DNA from: Trebouxia sp. TZW2008
Lineage: Eukaryota > Chlorophyta > Trebouxiophyceae > Trebouxiales > Trebouxiaceae
Length of the DNA: 64,000 nt
Assembly: GCA_002118135.1 (NCBI GenBank)
Contig: BDIU01000112.1
Span: 1 to 64,000 of the forward strand
Direction of reading: 5' to 3'
Positions 25,259 to 42,108 of the stretch are shown here, in pieces. Each line of letters opens with the position of its first letter. Position 1 is the first letter of the stretch. The position numbers and the translations under genes are program-made. A model generated the notes under the pieces. It was not told where the DNA came from. It saw nothing but the letters and a program-made list of their open reading frames with translations, and did no database searches.

Positions 25259-28200
25259 TCATCGCCGTTTCTTCTTGTCTTTCTGCGAAGGCCGGTGTTC
25301 AAATGTTTGAATGGGTTTGCCGCCGGCTGCATGCCCTAGAGGCTGCACTGCTGTCAGTGTAGGGTTGGACCCTGCCTTGGGAGTTGAGAGGGGAAAGCCA
25401 AAGTACTTCTTGACCGCTGTTTGCTTCAGGACTGCAACACACACATTTGATGTTTTCATGTCACTAGTGGCACTAGATTCCTGCCACCACAGCCAGCCAG
25501 CGACTGTTGCAGAAATGCATCCACTGGATCTGCAAGAACAGCGATGTGTTCTCTTGTGATGCGCACAACCACTTTGATTTGGTGCTAGCAAGCAGACGTT
25601 TGAGCACATAGGCAATGCTGAACATTGGCGCTTGTGCAGGCAGCAAGGTCAAGCATGTCTGACTATGTTCAGGGTGACATCAAAAAAACATGGCAGCTTG
25701 AGCACTTACCCATTGATTGCGCAAAAGACCAGGCATTGGACGTCACCCAATAAATGAAGACAGCCTGCAGTCAAACTCTACCTCACTTATGAACCAGCTT
25801 GCCACAATGCTGATTCAATAATCAGCAGTTGCATATTCCAAACTTGAAAGCCTTTTTTGCCCTGCATTGTGTGTCAAGAGGCAGCTTCCATGCCAATGCA
25901 GATGATGATGCAGCTGCAGAAATGCGTGTTCCTGCTCACTGTTGCCTTTGCACCACGCAAGCCAGCATGCAAACAGCAAAGTAGACCCTGCAACCTGATG
26001 ATGTGACAGTCTGCCAGGATCCGCAACACAATATGCCAAAGCAGCAACAACAGCATTTTACAGCTGATTGCCCTCTTGTCCGAGCATTGCATGTGATGCC
26101 ACGTTGAGTTTGCATCCCAGCATTTACATGGCCGTATAAAAGAAAGCTCTTTGGTGAAAGTCACCGTGACGACTGTCAAGGCATGCATGGCCCACTTGGA
26201 ACAGCATCGCATCGGCCACGTGCTCTAGCGTATGAACGATCAGCAAGTTTGTCCTGCTACAGTGGGATCCTTAATGAAAGACAGTATGAAGACTGTCAAA
26301 ACTTGCATGGCCTACTCATGACATCAAGCATGCGCTTTGGCACATACATGACCAGCAACTTTGCCTTACCGCGGGAAGATCTTTTGTGTAGGCACCATGA
26401 CAACTGTCGAGACATGCATGGTCCACTTGAACTGGCTGATGACATGTGGCGGCTGGCCTTGCATGATTGTCAACACAAATGCAAATGGTCAGCAGTTTTG
26501 CCTTACCGCAGGGAGATCTTTGGTGAACGGCACCATGACAACTGTCAAGACCCGCATGGCCCATTTGAAACGGCTGATCACATGGGGTGGTTGGCCTTGC
26601 ATGCCATCTGCCCCACCCAGCTCAGCTGAAAGCAGAAAGATGCCGAATGCCATGAAGGGCAACATCATGCTTGTGTCTGGAATGGTGAGGTCAGTAAACC
26701 AAGATGTGCCACCTGTCATCAAGGATGGAATCTGCAAAAGCCAAACAGCAAAAGCTGATAACGTGTACTGCTGGATGCAACATGCCACGAAGGACCACAT
26801 CATGCTTGTGGGATGGTGATATCAGTAACCTAGCATTTGCCAGCTGTCATCAGCAATGGGATTTGCAGTAGCCCAAGGATGAACACTTGCTGCTTTGAAG
26901 TGACAGGCATTTGATGCCTTGAAGTGCAAGATGCAGAATGCCAGGAAGCGTGGCATCATGGAATTGTGAGATCTGTCAATCAGGATATCTCACTCATCAT
27001 CAGAGACAGAAGCTGCAGGAGCTATGGGCAGAACTGAATGAAATTTGATGTCATGGAGCTGTCAGAGTCTTCATCAGCTGCAGACAGAAACAGGCAAAAA
27101 TGCAATGTACCTTGGCTTCAGATAGGGCTCGCAAGCTTGTGAAGAAGCCAATGAAGATGGGCGCTTGCATCATGATGGGCAAGATGCTCTTAAGAGGATG
27201 CGCATCATGCCGCTTCCACACTCCTGCAAGCTTCCTTTGATACTCTCCCATGGCATTTGGGTTTTTGTTCTGCACATAGAATGCTGCTTGAACTGGCAAG
27301 TAACAAGCAATGCATTGACCAGTGGCTGTATTGATAAATGAACTGGTGTAATAAATGCTTGGCTGGGGCCTGCCAAGCATGGGCAGGGGGCTGATCTGGC
27401 TGAATGGAATGTGGCCATCTGCCAAGACAATTGTTAGTATGCCTGCGCTGGGCATACTATGCAGACAATGCAGGGGCAGCTTGCTTGCTGTGCAGGCAAT
27501 GCCTTCGGCCATGAGAGAGACACTCATCATCTTGCTATGACAATCAAGCTTTGGCTGCAATGACAAACAAACATGCGATACTTCATCTTCTGTTGCATGC
27601 TAAAACAGCCACATCAGTCAAATTTCATCTGCCTTAATTTAGATTGCAAAGAGCAGAACACATTTGCGTATTGTTGCGACTACACTGCTGACCAATTATC
27701 ACAATATTGGGAGAAGGTAGTACCTCTTGCTCCTGCCGCAACTGAGCTGCTAGTCTTTCTACTTCAGGTCTCGCTTTCTGCATGGCGCAAAGCATGACAT
27801 TCTAGGCAGAGTGTTGTTTCAATCAGCCAGAACACGCATGCAATGTAGCATGGCATTATGATGAGATTGTTGCATCAGTCAGCAGGAGCATGTATGCATT
27901 GCAGCATGCAGCCTCAATAGCCCACCGTCATGTTGTAAGTGTTCTTGATGGACTGGACATGAAAAGGAATTACAGCGGTTCGGAAAACCACAGTAGTGAT
28001 TGCTATTGTTTCCCACCTGCATCACAATGCATCAAGTTGGCCAATATAGACATTGTATGATTGAATGCTAGGCTAGGCTCAACTCACCAGGGCAGGCCGG
28101 TGGTCTCTTGTGCAAATCTCAGCACAGACTGCATGTATCTGTTGAAGAACCAACAGTCCTCCCGAGCAGCAAGCCAGCTACCCTCTTCGGAGTTTGTGAC

Positions 28201-28596
28201 AGCTTCCAACACCATGCTAGGGTCAAAAGATGACAGAGAGCTAGCTGTGTCCTCATGACTGGGTAGTTCATCGCTGTCACTGGTGCTGAACGCCCTGGCA
28301 TGCGGGAAGCTCAACAGGGACGTCAACTGCTGCTGGGGAAACACGAATTGCGAGTGCTGAAACCTTTCGTCTTGTTTGCCAAATTGAGCTATGGGGGCCA
28401 ATCGCGACGTTGTTGCAGCTGAAGAGAAAAGCCTCGCGGCAGCATTGATCTGGCTTGCAGCGCCTGCTGTCTCAGTGCCGAGCAGAGTACCGACATGGGC
28501 TCGTAGAGCATTCGTCAAGCACTTACTGCGCTGCATCAGAAATCGAATGCCGCCTACAGCATTGCTTTGCGTTGCGCACACCGCATGTTGCCGCAA
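25259..28596 (-). CDS. OXA1: Mitochondrial inner-membrane insertase OXA1
   Basis: Seven phase-consistent exons (28596-28088, 28016-27926, 27801-27724, 27269-27111, 26731-26507, 25764-25710, 25431-25259) give about 429 residues. The N-terminus is an Arg/Ser/Ala-rich presequence. The YidC/Oxa1 core follows: GLPWWETIAITTVVFRT (first membrane helix), KSILPIMMQAPIFIGFFTSL, TGGTSWFTDLTIPD, and YWVTSNAWSF. A Lys/Arg-rich tail (DKKKRR) matches the matrix-side ribosome-binding C-terminus of Oxa1. The protein inserts mitochondrially made and conservatively sorted proteins into the inner membrane. Exon 5 is intact but flanked by two decayed copies of its 5' half and three of its 3' half. The gene diverges from RPL23. 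Confidence 0.93.
26120..26470 (-). repeat. Three decayed copies of the 3' half of OXA1 exon 5
   Basis: The functional stretch 26507-26605 encodes WAMRVLTVVMVPFTKDLPA and its donor GTAAGG. Related copies lie downstream in the gene at 26359-26470 (donor kept, reading frame broken before it), 26243-26342 and 26120-26213. The last still encodes WAMHALTVVTVTFTKE. Spacing is about 115-140 bp. Confidence 0.85.
26770..27020 (-). repeat. Two decayed copies of the 5' half of OXA1 exon 5
   Basis: The functional start encodes IPSLMTGGTSWFTDLTIPD. Copies at about 26770-26875 and 26933-27020, in the upstream intron, keep recognisable pieces (LLMT..., LTDLTIP) but contain in-frame stops. Spacing is about 130-145 bp. 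Confidence 0.85.
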
Positions 28597-28813
28597 AAGC
28601 TATGGTTCTGCCATTAGGGTCTATGCATGGCAGAGCTAGGGCTGCAGAGCTCTCTGAAATTATACAAGCCGCCGAGTGGCAATAGCTCTCTTGGATTTGT
28701 TACAGGTAAGAAAGCTCGTTCTTAATTCAGTTGCTGCTCGTTCTTTCTTGTGCGACGGTGCGCTCAATCAAGGGCCTTCCGTTGTTGCAGAGTAAGCTGA
28801 CAGAGCAGTCAGG
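28597..28813. promoter_or_regulatory. Compact divergent promoter of OXA1 and RPL23
   Basis: Start codons of OXA1 (28596, minus) and RPL23 (28814, plus) are only about 217 bp apart. No other ORF of note lies between them. It must hold both 5' UTRs and the core promoters, so coupled expression is plausible but not shown. Confidence 0.6.
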
Positions 28814-29733
28814 ATGGCGTCAAAGAGAGGACGTGGTGGTGCGTCCGGAAACAAATTCCGGATGTCACTGGCGCTTCCCGTGGGTGCAGTCATCAACTGC
28901 GCCGACAACTCCGGCGCCAAGAACTTGTACTTGATCTCCACAGTCGGCTGGGGAGCCAGACTAAACAGATTGCCTGCAGCTGCTGCTGGAGACATGGTTA
29001 TGTGCTCAGTAAAGAAGGGAAAGCCTGACCTCAGGAAAAAAGGTCAGCATGCATTCAAGATGCTGCTGGGGTTCTGCACAATCAACAGTGGAATGCTCAT
29101 GATCTAGCATGCAATGCTGCTTGATTTGGTCAACAACATCTCATCAAATGCAAAAGGCACCTGTTGTTGGTCTTGACAGTACACCATGTTTGCAGTGATG
29201 CCTGCTGTTGTCATCCGTCAGAGAAAACCCTGGAGGAGAAAGGACGGTGTGTTCATATACTTTGAAGACAATGCGGGTGTCATCGTCAACCCCAAGGGAG
29301 AGATGAAGGGTAAAGCTTGTACTGAATATGCATTACATCTGCCCATATTTCATATGCATGATCAGGGGTCATAGGCTGCTTTGCATATCATTGCACATGG
29401 TGGCTCTGCAAAACTATTGCGTGTTGCATCATTGTTTGACATGTTGGAGCAGTGTCGAGGTCTCAGTTACGCGTGAATTTGTAGTTCTGCCACCAATACC
29501 ATTGCTTTTGTCATCATTGTGTGACATGGTGGAGCATTGTCCAGGTCTCAGCACTGCTTAAGTTAGCAGTTTACCATCATGTGTTGCCTGAGAAAGTAGT
29601 TGTGCCAGTGAAAAGCTGTGCTCTCATTGAAAAAGATTGTGCTATTGCAGGTTCAGCTATTACTGGACCAGTAGCAAAGGAGTGCGCAGACTTGTGGCCC
29701 CGTATTGCCTCAGCAGCCAACTCAATTGTCTAA
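28814..29733 (+). CDS. RPL23: 60S ribosomal protein L23 (uL14)
   Basis: Three exons (28814-29042, 29196-29309, 29651-29733) splice in phase to about 141 residues, the normal length. The sequence starts [19 protein letters not shown], includes [17 protein letters not shown] and [17 protein letters not shown], and ends [18 protein letters not shown]; these are hallmark eukaryotic uL14 segments. uL14 sits on the 60S subunit interface, where SBDS and eIF6 act. Intron 2 holds an intronic duplication (about 29423-29466 and 29510-29552) that does not involve coding sequence. A TGTAA motif, the poly(A) signal of many green algae, lies at 29759-29763. Confidence 0.97.
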
Positions 29734-29968
29734 CTGATCAGCAGCAGCTTAGTCACTGTGTAATGAATGCTTCAAGCCAATGTCTTGCCAAGCTCTGCTT
29801 CTTGAGTGTATGCACGACACCACAAACAGCGGATTACTGCATCATTTCATGGCACATCTTACTATTTCCATGCACACAGCCATTCTGCCATTGACATCTC
29901 ACAGTGCTCAATCAGGAGGCTTCAGAAACCTTTTCCTCATTGCTGTCTTCACAGGATTGCGCAGCCTT

Positions 29969-30218
29969 TGCCTGCTACGGTAAAGCTGAGCCTTGAACTG
30001 TTTTGCTCATACCTGATACCAGGGAGCCAAGGAGGCAACGCTAAAACTCAAACTAATGGTGACACAGAATGGTGACACTGATGCTGGAATGCATCATGTC
30101 TCGGTTCTGTGCCACCAGCAATTTGATAGCTATTGTTGCCTCCTCGGCTCCCTGGTATAAGGCATGAGCAAAACAGTTTGGGGCTCAGCTTTACTACTGC
30201 TGCAGGCGAAGGCTGCGT
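29969..30218. repeat. 250-bp imperfect inverted repeat (hairpin or MITE-like)
   Basis: The left arm, about 29969-30080, pairs with the right arm, about 30105-30218, around a loop of about 20 nt. Long blocks are complementary, for example ACCAGGGAGCCAAGGAGGCA with TGCCTCCTCGGCTCCCTGGT (one mismatch), and the outer GTAAAGCTGAGC with GCTCAGCTTTAC. It lies downstream of RPL23 and has no ORF. It could be a miniature inverted-repeat element or a small-RNA precursor. Confidence 0.85.
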
Positions 30219-31629
30219 GAAGAAGTTGTTAGTGTGGTAGAGAGGCGTGGTCATACAAATGCTGCCTGCTGCTGGGGACCATGCACAGGAATGCTAATGC
30301 AGATGCCAGCACCATATTTTCATCACAACAGGTCAGCCTGCAGGATAGGCTTTTGGAAGCAGACACGCAGTAGCAGCAATAGCAGCACAGATAATGATCA
30401 GGACACATGCCTGCCTTTGGCTGCAGACTTAGTTTAAATTGGGGTCAAAGTTATCATAACTGCATTGCTTGCATGCTTTGGGGACAAGGATGTGACATTC
30501 TCCCAAGCCGTTCACAAGCTTAGGCTTGACCACAGCATGGACACATAGGCGTTCAGGCAACATTGTTTCAGAGACTGAGACTTGATGCTGCTGGTGGGCT
30601 TGATCTCTCTCTCTCTGCACAGCAGACCAGGCTTGGAAGGCTGTGCATGCAGGTGTCAGCAATCACACCTCACCTGCTATATCACACATTTGCTGTGCCC
30701 TTAGCAGCTGGAAATCCTGCCCAGTCCTGCACCTGGTGTCTAAGCTATTGTGCCTCAGGACTGTACTGTAGATCCCTCAGGATAAGCCAGGCTGGCAAGA
30801 CAGCACTTGTATCATATACACATAGCACCTCTATTGAAAGCGCCACATGTTGTTTTCTTCATTGTCATCATCGTCATTCTACAATCCAGTCATCACCTGT
30901 GACATGTCTCATGGGAGCTTCCAAACAGCTGCTGAGGTCTGGAAGCCCTGGCATAATAGATGCAAATCTCTTCAAGTGGAATGCTGACACTAAAGCATAC
31001 CGCATGATGACTGCAAATTGTCAAGCTCTGCTTGTCACGCTTGCCTATTGTTGATAGACTAAACACGGGAAGCACCTCTATGGTATCGTGCATGAAGGTC
31101 TTCCTTCACGCAGTTCATGGGATCTACATAATGAACGTGGCTAGCCAGTAGCCAAGTGCGATCATCATTATGCATTGGTGCAGGCCAAGATGAACTTTGT
31201 ATGCCAAGCCTTGAAGTTCGCTGCAGTCTCGACAAATGTGAGGTATGAACGCAGTTGCCTTGTTTACCGATTCACACGTTGATGAAAGGCCAGAAAAAGT
31301 GGTGATGAATTGGTGTGAGTATTAGCAGCGGGGGAGGGTGATCCTTTGGGGTAGCAAGGGGATGCCTTCGAACCCTTACAGGCTAATTAGGTCAAGCTGC
31401 GTCACGTCACGGGCCTCGTGTCATCACTCCTTGCAAGTCAACAGGTAGTTTCACGAAGCGTGCGCTCTGCTTGGCAAGTCTGACATACATTTCAGGCTTC
31501 ATTCGAAACTGTGCTTTGCAAATAGTTCGCCAGGCTGCAGGCAGCATCTGCGTGTCATCTCCTTATTGCCTGAAGTCCTTAGCTTGCTCTGTGCTAGTTA
31601 GATAGTTCAGCGGAACGCGTCCGCTTAGG
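30219..31629. other. Intergenic, no supportable gene
   Basis: A 163-codon plus ORF at 30563-31054 exists but shows no domain or splice context. The last part is presumably the FtsH promoter and 5' UTR. Confidence 0.45.
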
Positions 31630-36994
<5,365 letters not shown>

Positions 36995-37021
<27 letters not shown>

Positions 37022-37265
37022 GTCATTGAGTCACTGTCAGCATCTTTGAGGCTTGAAGGTCACTTGGGCATGAGCCTATGACAAGGGATGAATTTGCAAG
37101 TCAGCTGTTGCATCACCAATGTCAGCATCTTTGGAGGCCCAGTGAGATGGCAAGACAGTTGCCTCATAAGTCACCAGTATCAATGTCTCTGAAGGCCACA
37201 GATAGCTGGCAAAAGTGTTGCCGCATAGGCCGCCAATGTCAGCATTTTTGGAAGCCCACCATCAG
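36995..37265 (+). repeat. Degenerate tandem copies of the FtsH stop-codon region
   Basis: The block around the stop (GGCAAAACTGTTGCCTCATG, then GTCAGCATCTTTGAGGC) recurs with changes at about 37100-37145, 37150-37205 and 37208-37260, a unit of about 50-70 bp. Copies lie in the 3' UTR, so they do not alter the protein unless the stop is read through. Confidence 0.75.
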
Positions 37266-39037
37266 CTTTCACCGGCTCCACCGTTAGTGTCACAGCTCTT
37301 GTCTTCAGTGAAGTCAGCACCACTCAAATCAGCATCACTGATAGTCTTACACATCAGTTGGATGGCAAACTTAGGTGCTTCAGTGCTGCTGCTGAACTTT
37401 TTGAGCATGGCCTTAGCCAGGCAAAGTTGGCAACCAGCTTGCTCACTTTCAGCACATCAGCACCTTTTACTGTAGATGTTAGTCAATTGACTAACAGACT
37501 GTGGCCCTCAAGCAGCACAGCACAGCGCATGCATCGTCTAAAAAGGATTTGAAGCTGTGTATGTTGGACAGGAATGCCAGAATAGATGTGCTCTTTTGCC
37601 TGTCACCACTCTTGATTTGGTGGTGTAGGAAGAGACTGCTTAGGTCTAGCATTTCAATTTTGACAGTACAGTTTTCTTGTGTAGGTGTTTTTCTTTTGTC
37701 TGTGATGTGTTGTGTTGTGAGCTTTAGCATGCAAGTCATACGAGCATGCACCGTGCTGCAGGCAGTGCTACATCTGTTTGCAGCGCTGCTCGTAGATTTC
37801 ATCACAACCTGGTTCTGCTAGGCTCCTTATCTGGGTTCAAACTCAGCTGACCGCACTGTATTTTATACCTTGTACAGTATCCGCAGTGTAATCATGCTCA
37901 TTACCTTGATGCTGCTATATGTGTCACCAGTGTTCATTAGGTTTGTGCATGGCATCCGTCTTCATGAGGCAGTTGTTGGGCATTCATGGGCAATGAAAGG
38001 AAGCACGCAACCTGATCAACTATTTACAATATTTACCAATACAGGGCGACCACAGGACATAAATTAATTCTGTTAGAGATCCAATGTTGGGCCATACATA
38101 CTGTCTGTACTGGTCAACGCCATTCCTCTTCTTGGTACGCATTGCGACCGTGCTCACGGAGAGCTCCGTGACTGGGCAGAGCCTGCTCAGTGGGGTCAAT
38201 CTCCCTATTTTTTGGGTCAAATTTGGATCCCTAAGCCGATTTCGGAAGATTTCCGTTGTGCCATCAGAACAGAGCGCTGTCGTGTGCGGGCTGCAACAGT
38301 GTCTTTTTGACTGCCGGTATCGAAGGGTATGCTGCAAAGCGAGCCGCCAACGCCTGCAGCAGGACGCCTCTTGCAGCCCTCGAGTTTCTACGTGATCACC
38401 ACTGCAAGATCACCCGGTCTGTACAGGTCGATTTGCCTGTTTTAAGTGCATATTGGCGATTGCCAAGCAGCTGCAGTGGCAAAACATTGCTGCAGATGTC
38501 GAGACGAGGTGTTTTTTTTGTCTCGTAGCGCTGGCGCATTGCTTTCGGCGATTGTGCTGCAGACCTGATGGTGCGTCCCAAAGTCGGGAAATTGACAATC
38601 ATTCGATCCCAAACCGGGCGAGATTGCCCCCACTGGAGCCTGCTGACATTCCGATACTACCACAACATCCTCAGGCATGCGCGGCTCCGAACGTTTTACG
38701 CGCTATCGCCAGTGGTGCGCATAAGCTGCTGTGAGCATCGGCCAGGTCACATTAGTTTCTGCTTGGTTTCGTTTGGAAGGTCAAGGAGGTTTGAATTCGC
38801 ACTGGAAGTCTGCACCACTCAATTGGCCACAGCGTGCTGTAGACTCGCCGCAATACAGACACGATTCACCGGACTAGTTCTTTCTCCTCGTCCTCGCTTC
38901 AAGCAGGGCAACCGCGCAAGGCAACCTGGACATGAAGAGGGAACAGTCCTCTTAGCTTGGCTTGAGTCCAGAGTCAGCAGCACAGCAGTCTTGTTGCAGT
39001 CTCATGTACAGTCATGTGACAGCTCCATTCAGCTCAC
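37266..39037. other. Intergenic, no supportable gene
   Basis: ORFs at 38084-38395 and 38568-39098 (plus) have no recognisable domain. The second overlaps the next gene's first exon in another frame and is best read as its 5' leader. Confidence 0.4.
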
Positions 39038-41245
39038 ATGGCAGATAGAGGCGACTGGGATGCACAAAATGCTGCGCAAGATGAAGAAACATTTGTGATA
39101 CCTGCACAGCATGCAAGGCGGGCTCGCATAAGGCAGGTAAAGCTGCAAGCAGCATACAAAGTCTCTTTCACCAATCTTGCACCTGTGTAACAATCTGGAG
39201 CATTGTGGCTTCCAGAAAAGGCTAGAGAACCAGCAGGACTTTCATTTCAGACCTCCGACAGCTCCCAAACACAAGAATGCAGCTGCTCATATCATGTTCT
39301 CCGCTCAGCAATGGGACAGGCTAAATGCCCAGCGGGCTGCTCCTGCAGAAGCAGCTGAGGTATATCATTCAAACATATGCCTCACTTACACTAAAACAAG
39401 CTCAACAAGAATTGTTGTTGGTGGTGCATCAAACCTGTTGTACGCCCAACGCAAGCACACCCATGTCAAACATCACAATGTCCAATCAAATGTACACTGG
39501 TGTACAATGGTGCACATGTACAATAGTGTACAATGGCTGTTACAGTGCTTTACAGTAGGCACATAAATCTGCTTCTGGCTGATTCAACACGCTCTGACCT
39601 TTAAATCTTCATGACAAAAGCTTCCTTGTGGCAGATCTGCCGCGCACACATCACAGGCGTCAGAATTGGAAGTCTCTGAGCCGCTCACGCAACACAAAGT
39701 CGCAGAACTTCAAAGGCTGGCTTGACATCTTGCAGGGTCCAAAAGCTGAGGTCAAGCAGTGGTCCACATTCCTAGCTAGTCTTCAAGCTGGGCAGAACAT
39801 CAGCCCTCATCGCAGAGCTGCTGACTCAGCTGTGCCAGAGTGGGCAGGCAGTGTGCATTGGAACAATGTGTGGGATAAGGCTGTCAGCTGTGAAGCTGAG
39901 AAGCAGCAGGAGATGCAGGAAGTAGCAGCGCTAGGATCTGCAGAAGGCGCATCAAAAGCTGCCCCAGCTGTTGTGTTAGGTGCGCATAACATCCCAATGT
40001 GCTTTGTTTTGTGAGCTGCATAACAATGACAATCACAGTCACACTTTCCAGCACATGTGCTACACGTGTGTGGCCCAAGCACACTTGTTTTGTGAGCTTG
40101 CAAGGATACAGACACCAGTTTAGGTGGTGCATGGCATGCAGATCTGATTCTGATCTGTGAGCTTGCAGCCACACAACAAGCTTGGGTTTAACGCTCATGC
40201 CTGCATTGTGCTATCTTGCTGCATCGAGTTTTACTGCCACAGCAATCTGCAATGACATGGCGTGTTTGCGTACAGCGCCAGTTGCACCACGTCGTCGTAC
40301 AAGTTCAGGCCAGGGCTTCAAGATGCTGCCAGTCCCTGTCAATGCAGGTCAGCTGACTATGCTGTTTCATGCCAATCATCTTGCACACCACACACAAGGC
40401 CTTGTTCAGCCTCTAGGATGCCCACTGCAACGAACCACCCCACAGCAACTTACAACTGCATTGCGTCTCCTGTTGTGACATGAGCTGGGTTGCTCTCTGC
40501 TGACCTGCACCTTCCACGACAGATGCTGCAGCAACTTGTGCTCAAGTGCCGGCACAGTCTCAGTCATGGCTGCTGCAGGTTTATTGCTGAGTGGAGACGT
40601 CAATGTGGCTGCTATCTCAACATAGCTGCTGCCTAAGCTGCCTAGCATGGGCATCAAGATCAGCTTATATGCAGAGAGTAGTACTTGCAGCTTGCTCAGC
40701 AGCACCACACTTTCCATTTGCAGACATGCTTGACCTGCATGATGCCATCAAGCATGCCAGTCATGTCTCCCCCAGTTGACTTGTCTGTAGCATACTTAGC
40801 TGCTTGCCTCTTCAATCAATGCGCGTGATGTACACACTGAGCTGTCAAATCTGTTACAGCAGCCATCTTCGTGCCAATTTGCTTGATCCAGTTGCTGCTA
40901 GAAGTGCTGAGTGCAGTGTCTGCAGCTGACTGTGTGTTGTCAGTGATGCTGCGCCCCGCAACCTCGAAATGTTGAATTGTTGTGACGTGCAGTGCTGTTC
41001 CAAAAGCCCCAGCTGTTGGCGGCGCTAATAAATCTGTGCTGACTGAGCTGAGCTGCACAATAACGCAGACAGGTCCTGGAATGCTGATTGAATCAAGTGC
41101 TGAATCAAATCTTCTGCAGGCAAACGCCCCAAATACACGTCATGCCCTTTGGGGCTGCAGACTCATATATACTGTCAAGAACTATGCAACACTACCTTGT
41201 CCATTTAAAGTCAATGTAGTTATGACTAGGGAACCGCAGATCTGA
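39038..41245 (+). CDS. Unrecognised gene, at least seven exons
   Basis: The start ATG at 39038 opens MADRGDWDAQNAAQDEETFV. Exon 1 (39038-39136) ends at GTAAAG and exon 2 (39216-39359) joins in phase. A Trp-rich exon follows (about 39631-39979, including FKGWLDILQGPKAEVKQW); its junction with exon 2 is not phase-resolved. Later exons are 40276-40347, 40523-40578, probably about 40724-40787, and a final exon from about 40993 to the TGA at 41245 (ending CPFKVNVVMTREPQI). The protein is hydrophilic early and more beta-like at the end. I do not recognise the family. Minus-strand ORFs over 40406-41058 look like shadows of these exons. Confidence 0.5.
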
Positions 41246-42108
41246 ATTCAAGGCTGCTTGCTCTTCAAGAGAACATAAACGCTCAAGCGAGCTATCCCAC
41301 GGATGAGCTAGCCGTCATCGCTGACCTGATTATTGCTGGCAAGTGCACTTGCTGCAGACATCGCTAGGCCACTCAGATCACAGCAGATAGACACTGGGTG
41401 CAGTGCTTTGCATCAAAGCGTGCCTGAACCTGGTGCGCTCTGCCAGACTGCTTACGGGTCAACACTCCATTTGAATAATGGATTTTGGTTTTGTGCACAA
41501 GCATGCAGCCAATTGAGAAATTTCTTGTGGCATGTACCTCAAAACAACCGATCAGACTTTGACTTGAAACCACAGTGCTGATGCTCCCTCGCAATGCTGT
41601 GCAAGGCTGCAGATTCTGTTAAAGCTTTTACACCCATCAAGCCCCGATCTTGCTTAATTACAGCGTGGTGGCATGCCCTAACACCGTTATTAGTTGTGAA
41701 CCATCATTCCTGAAGAAGGGTGTTTCTTGTGCAAAGCTGGAGATGGAACCTGCATAGAGATGTTGCAGGGACCAACAAAAGCTGGCACGCATCTTTATCA
41801 CGGCTGTGCAACCAGAGCATGTCAGGCTGATGTCTGGTTGGACTGCAACAACAAATCATGCAAAGCGACCTCACCCAACATATGCAGAGAAGAACATAGC
41901 AAGGTGTCATGATATTGATAAGCTTGCCCAACATGTATGCTATATACATTTGTCGTGCAGCACATCCAAGATCCAGACTCGCCATGATCTACGACAAACT
42001 CCCATCCCTATTGCAACTTGATCAGCCTAGATGCATCTCATGCATACTTCAAGAACGACTTGAGCTTGAGCACCAATGAAACAAATCCCTGAAACAACCA
42101 AAAGCAAA
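41246..42108. other. Convergent intergenic gap, no supportable gene
   Basis: Lies between the stop of the plus-strand unknown gene and the stop of the minus-strand CDPK, so it should contain two 3' UTRs. No ORF of note. Confidence 0.5.

Noticed and set aside
30563..31054. 163-codon plus-strand ORF
   Set aside because: No domain, and it contains common-word repeats typical of non-coding sequence here.
40406..41058. Minus-strand ORFs 40717-40406 and 41058-40816 that read like protein
   Set aside because: They overlap plus-strand exons with good splice sites and a terminal exon ending at 41245; judged to be shadows, though not excluded.
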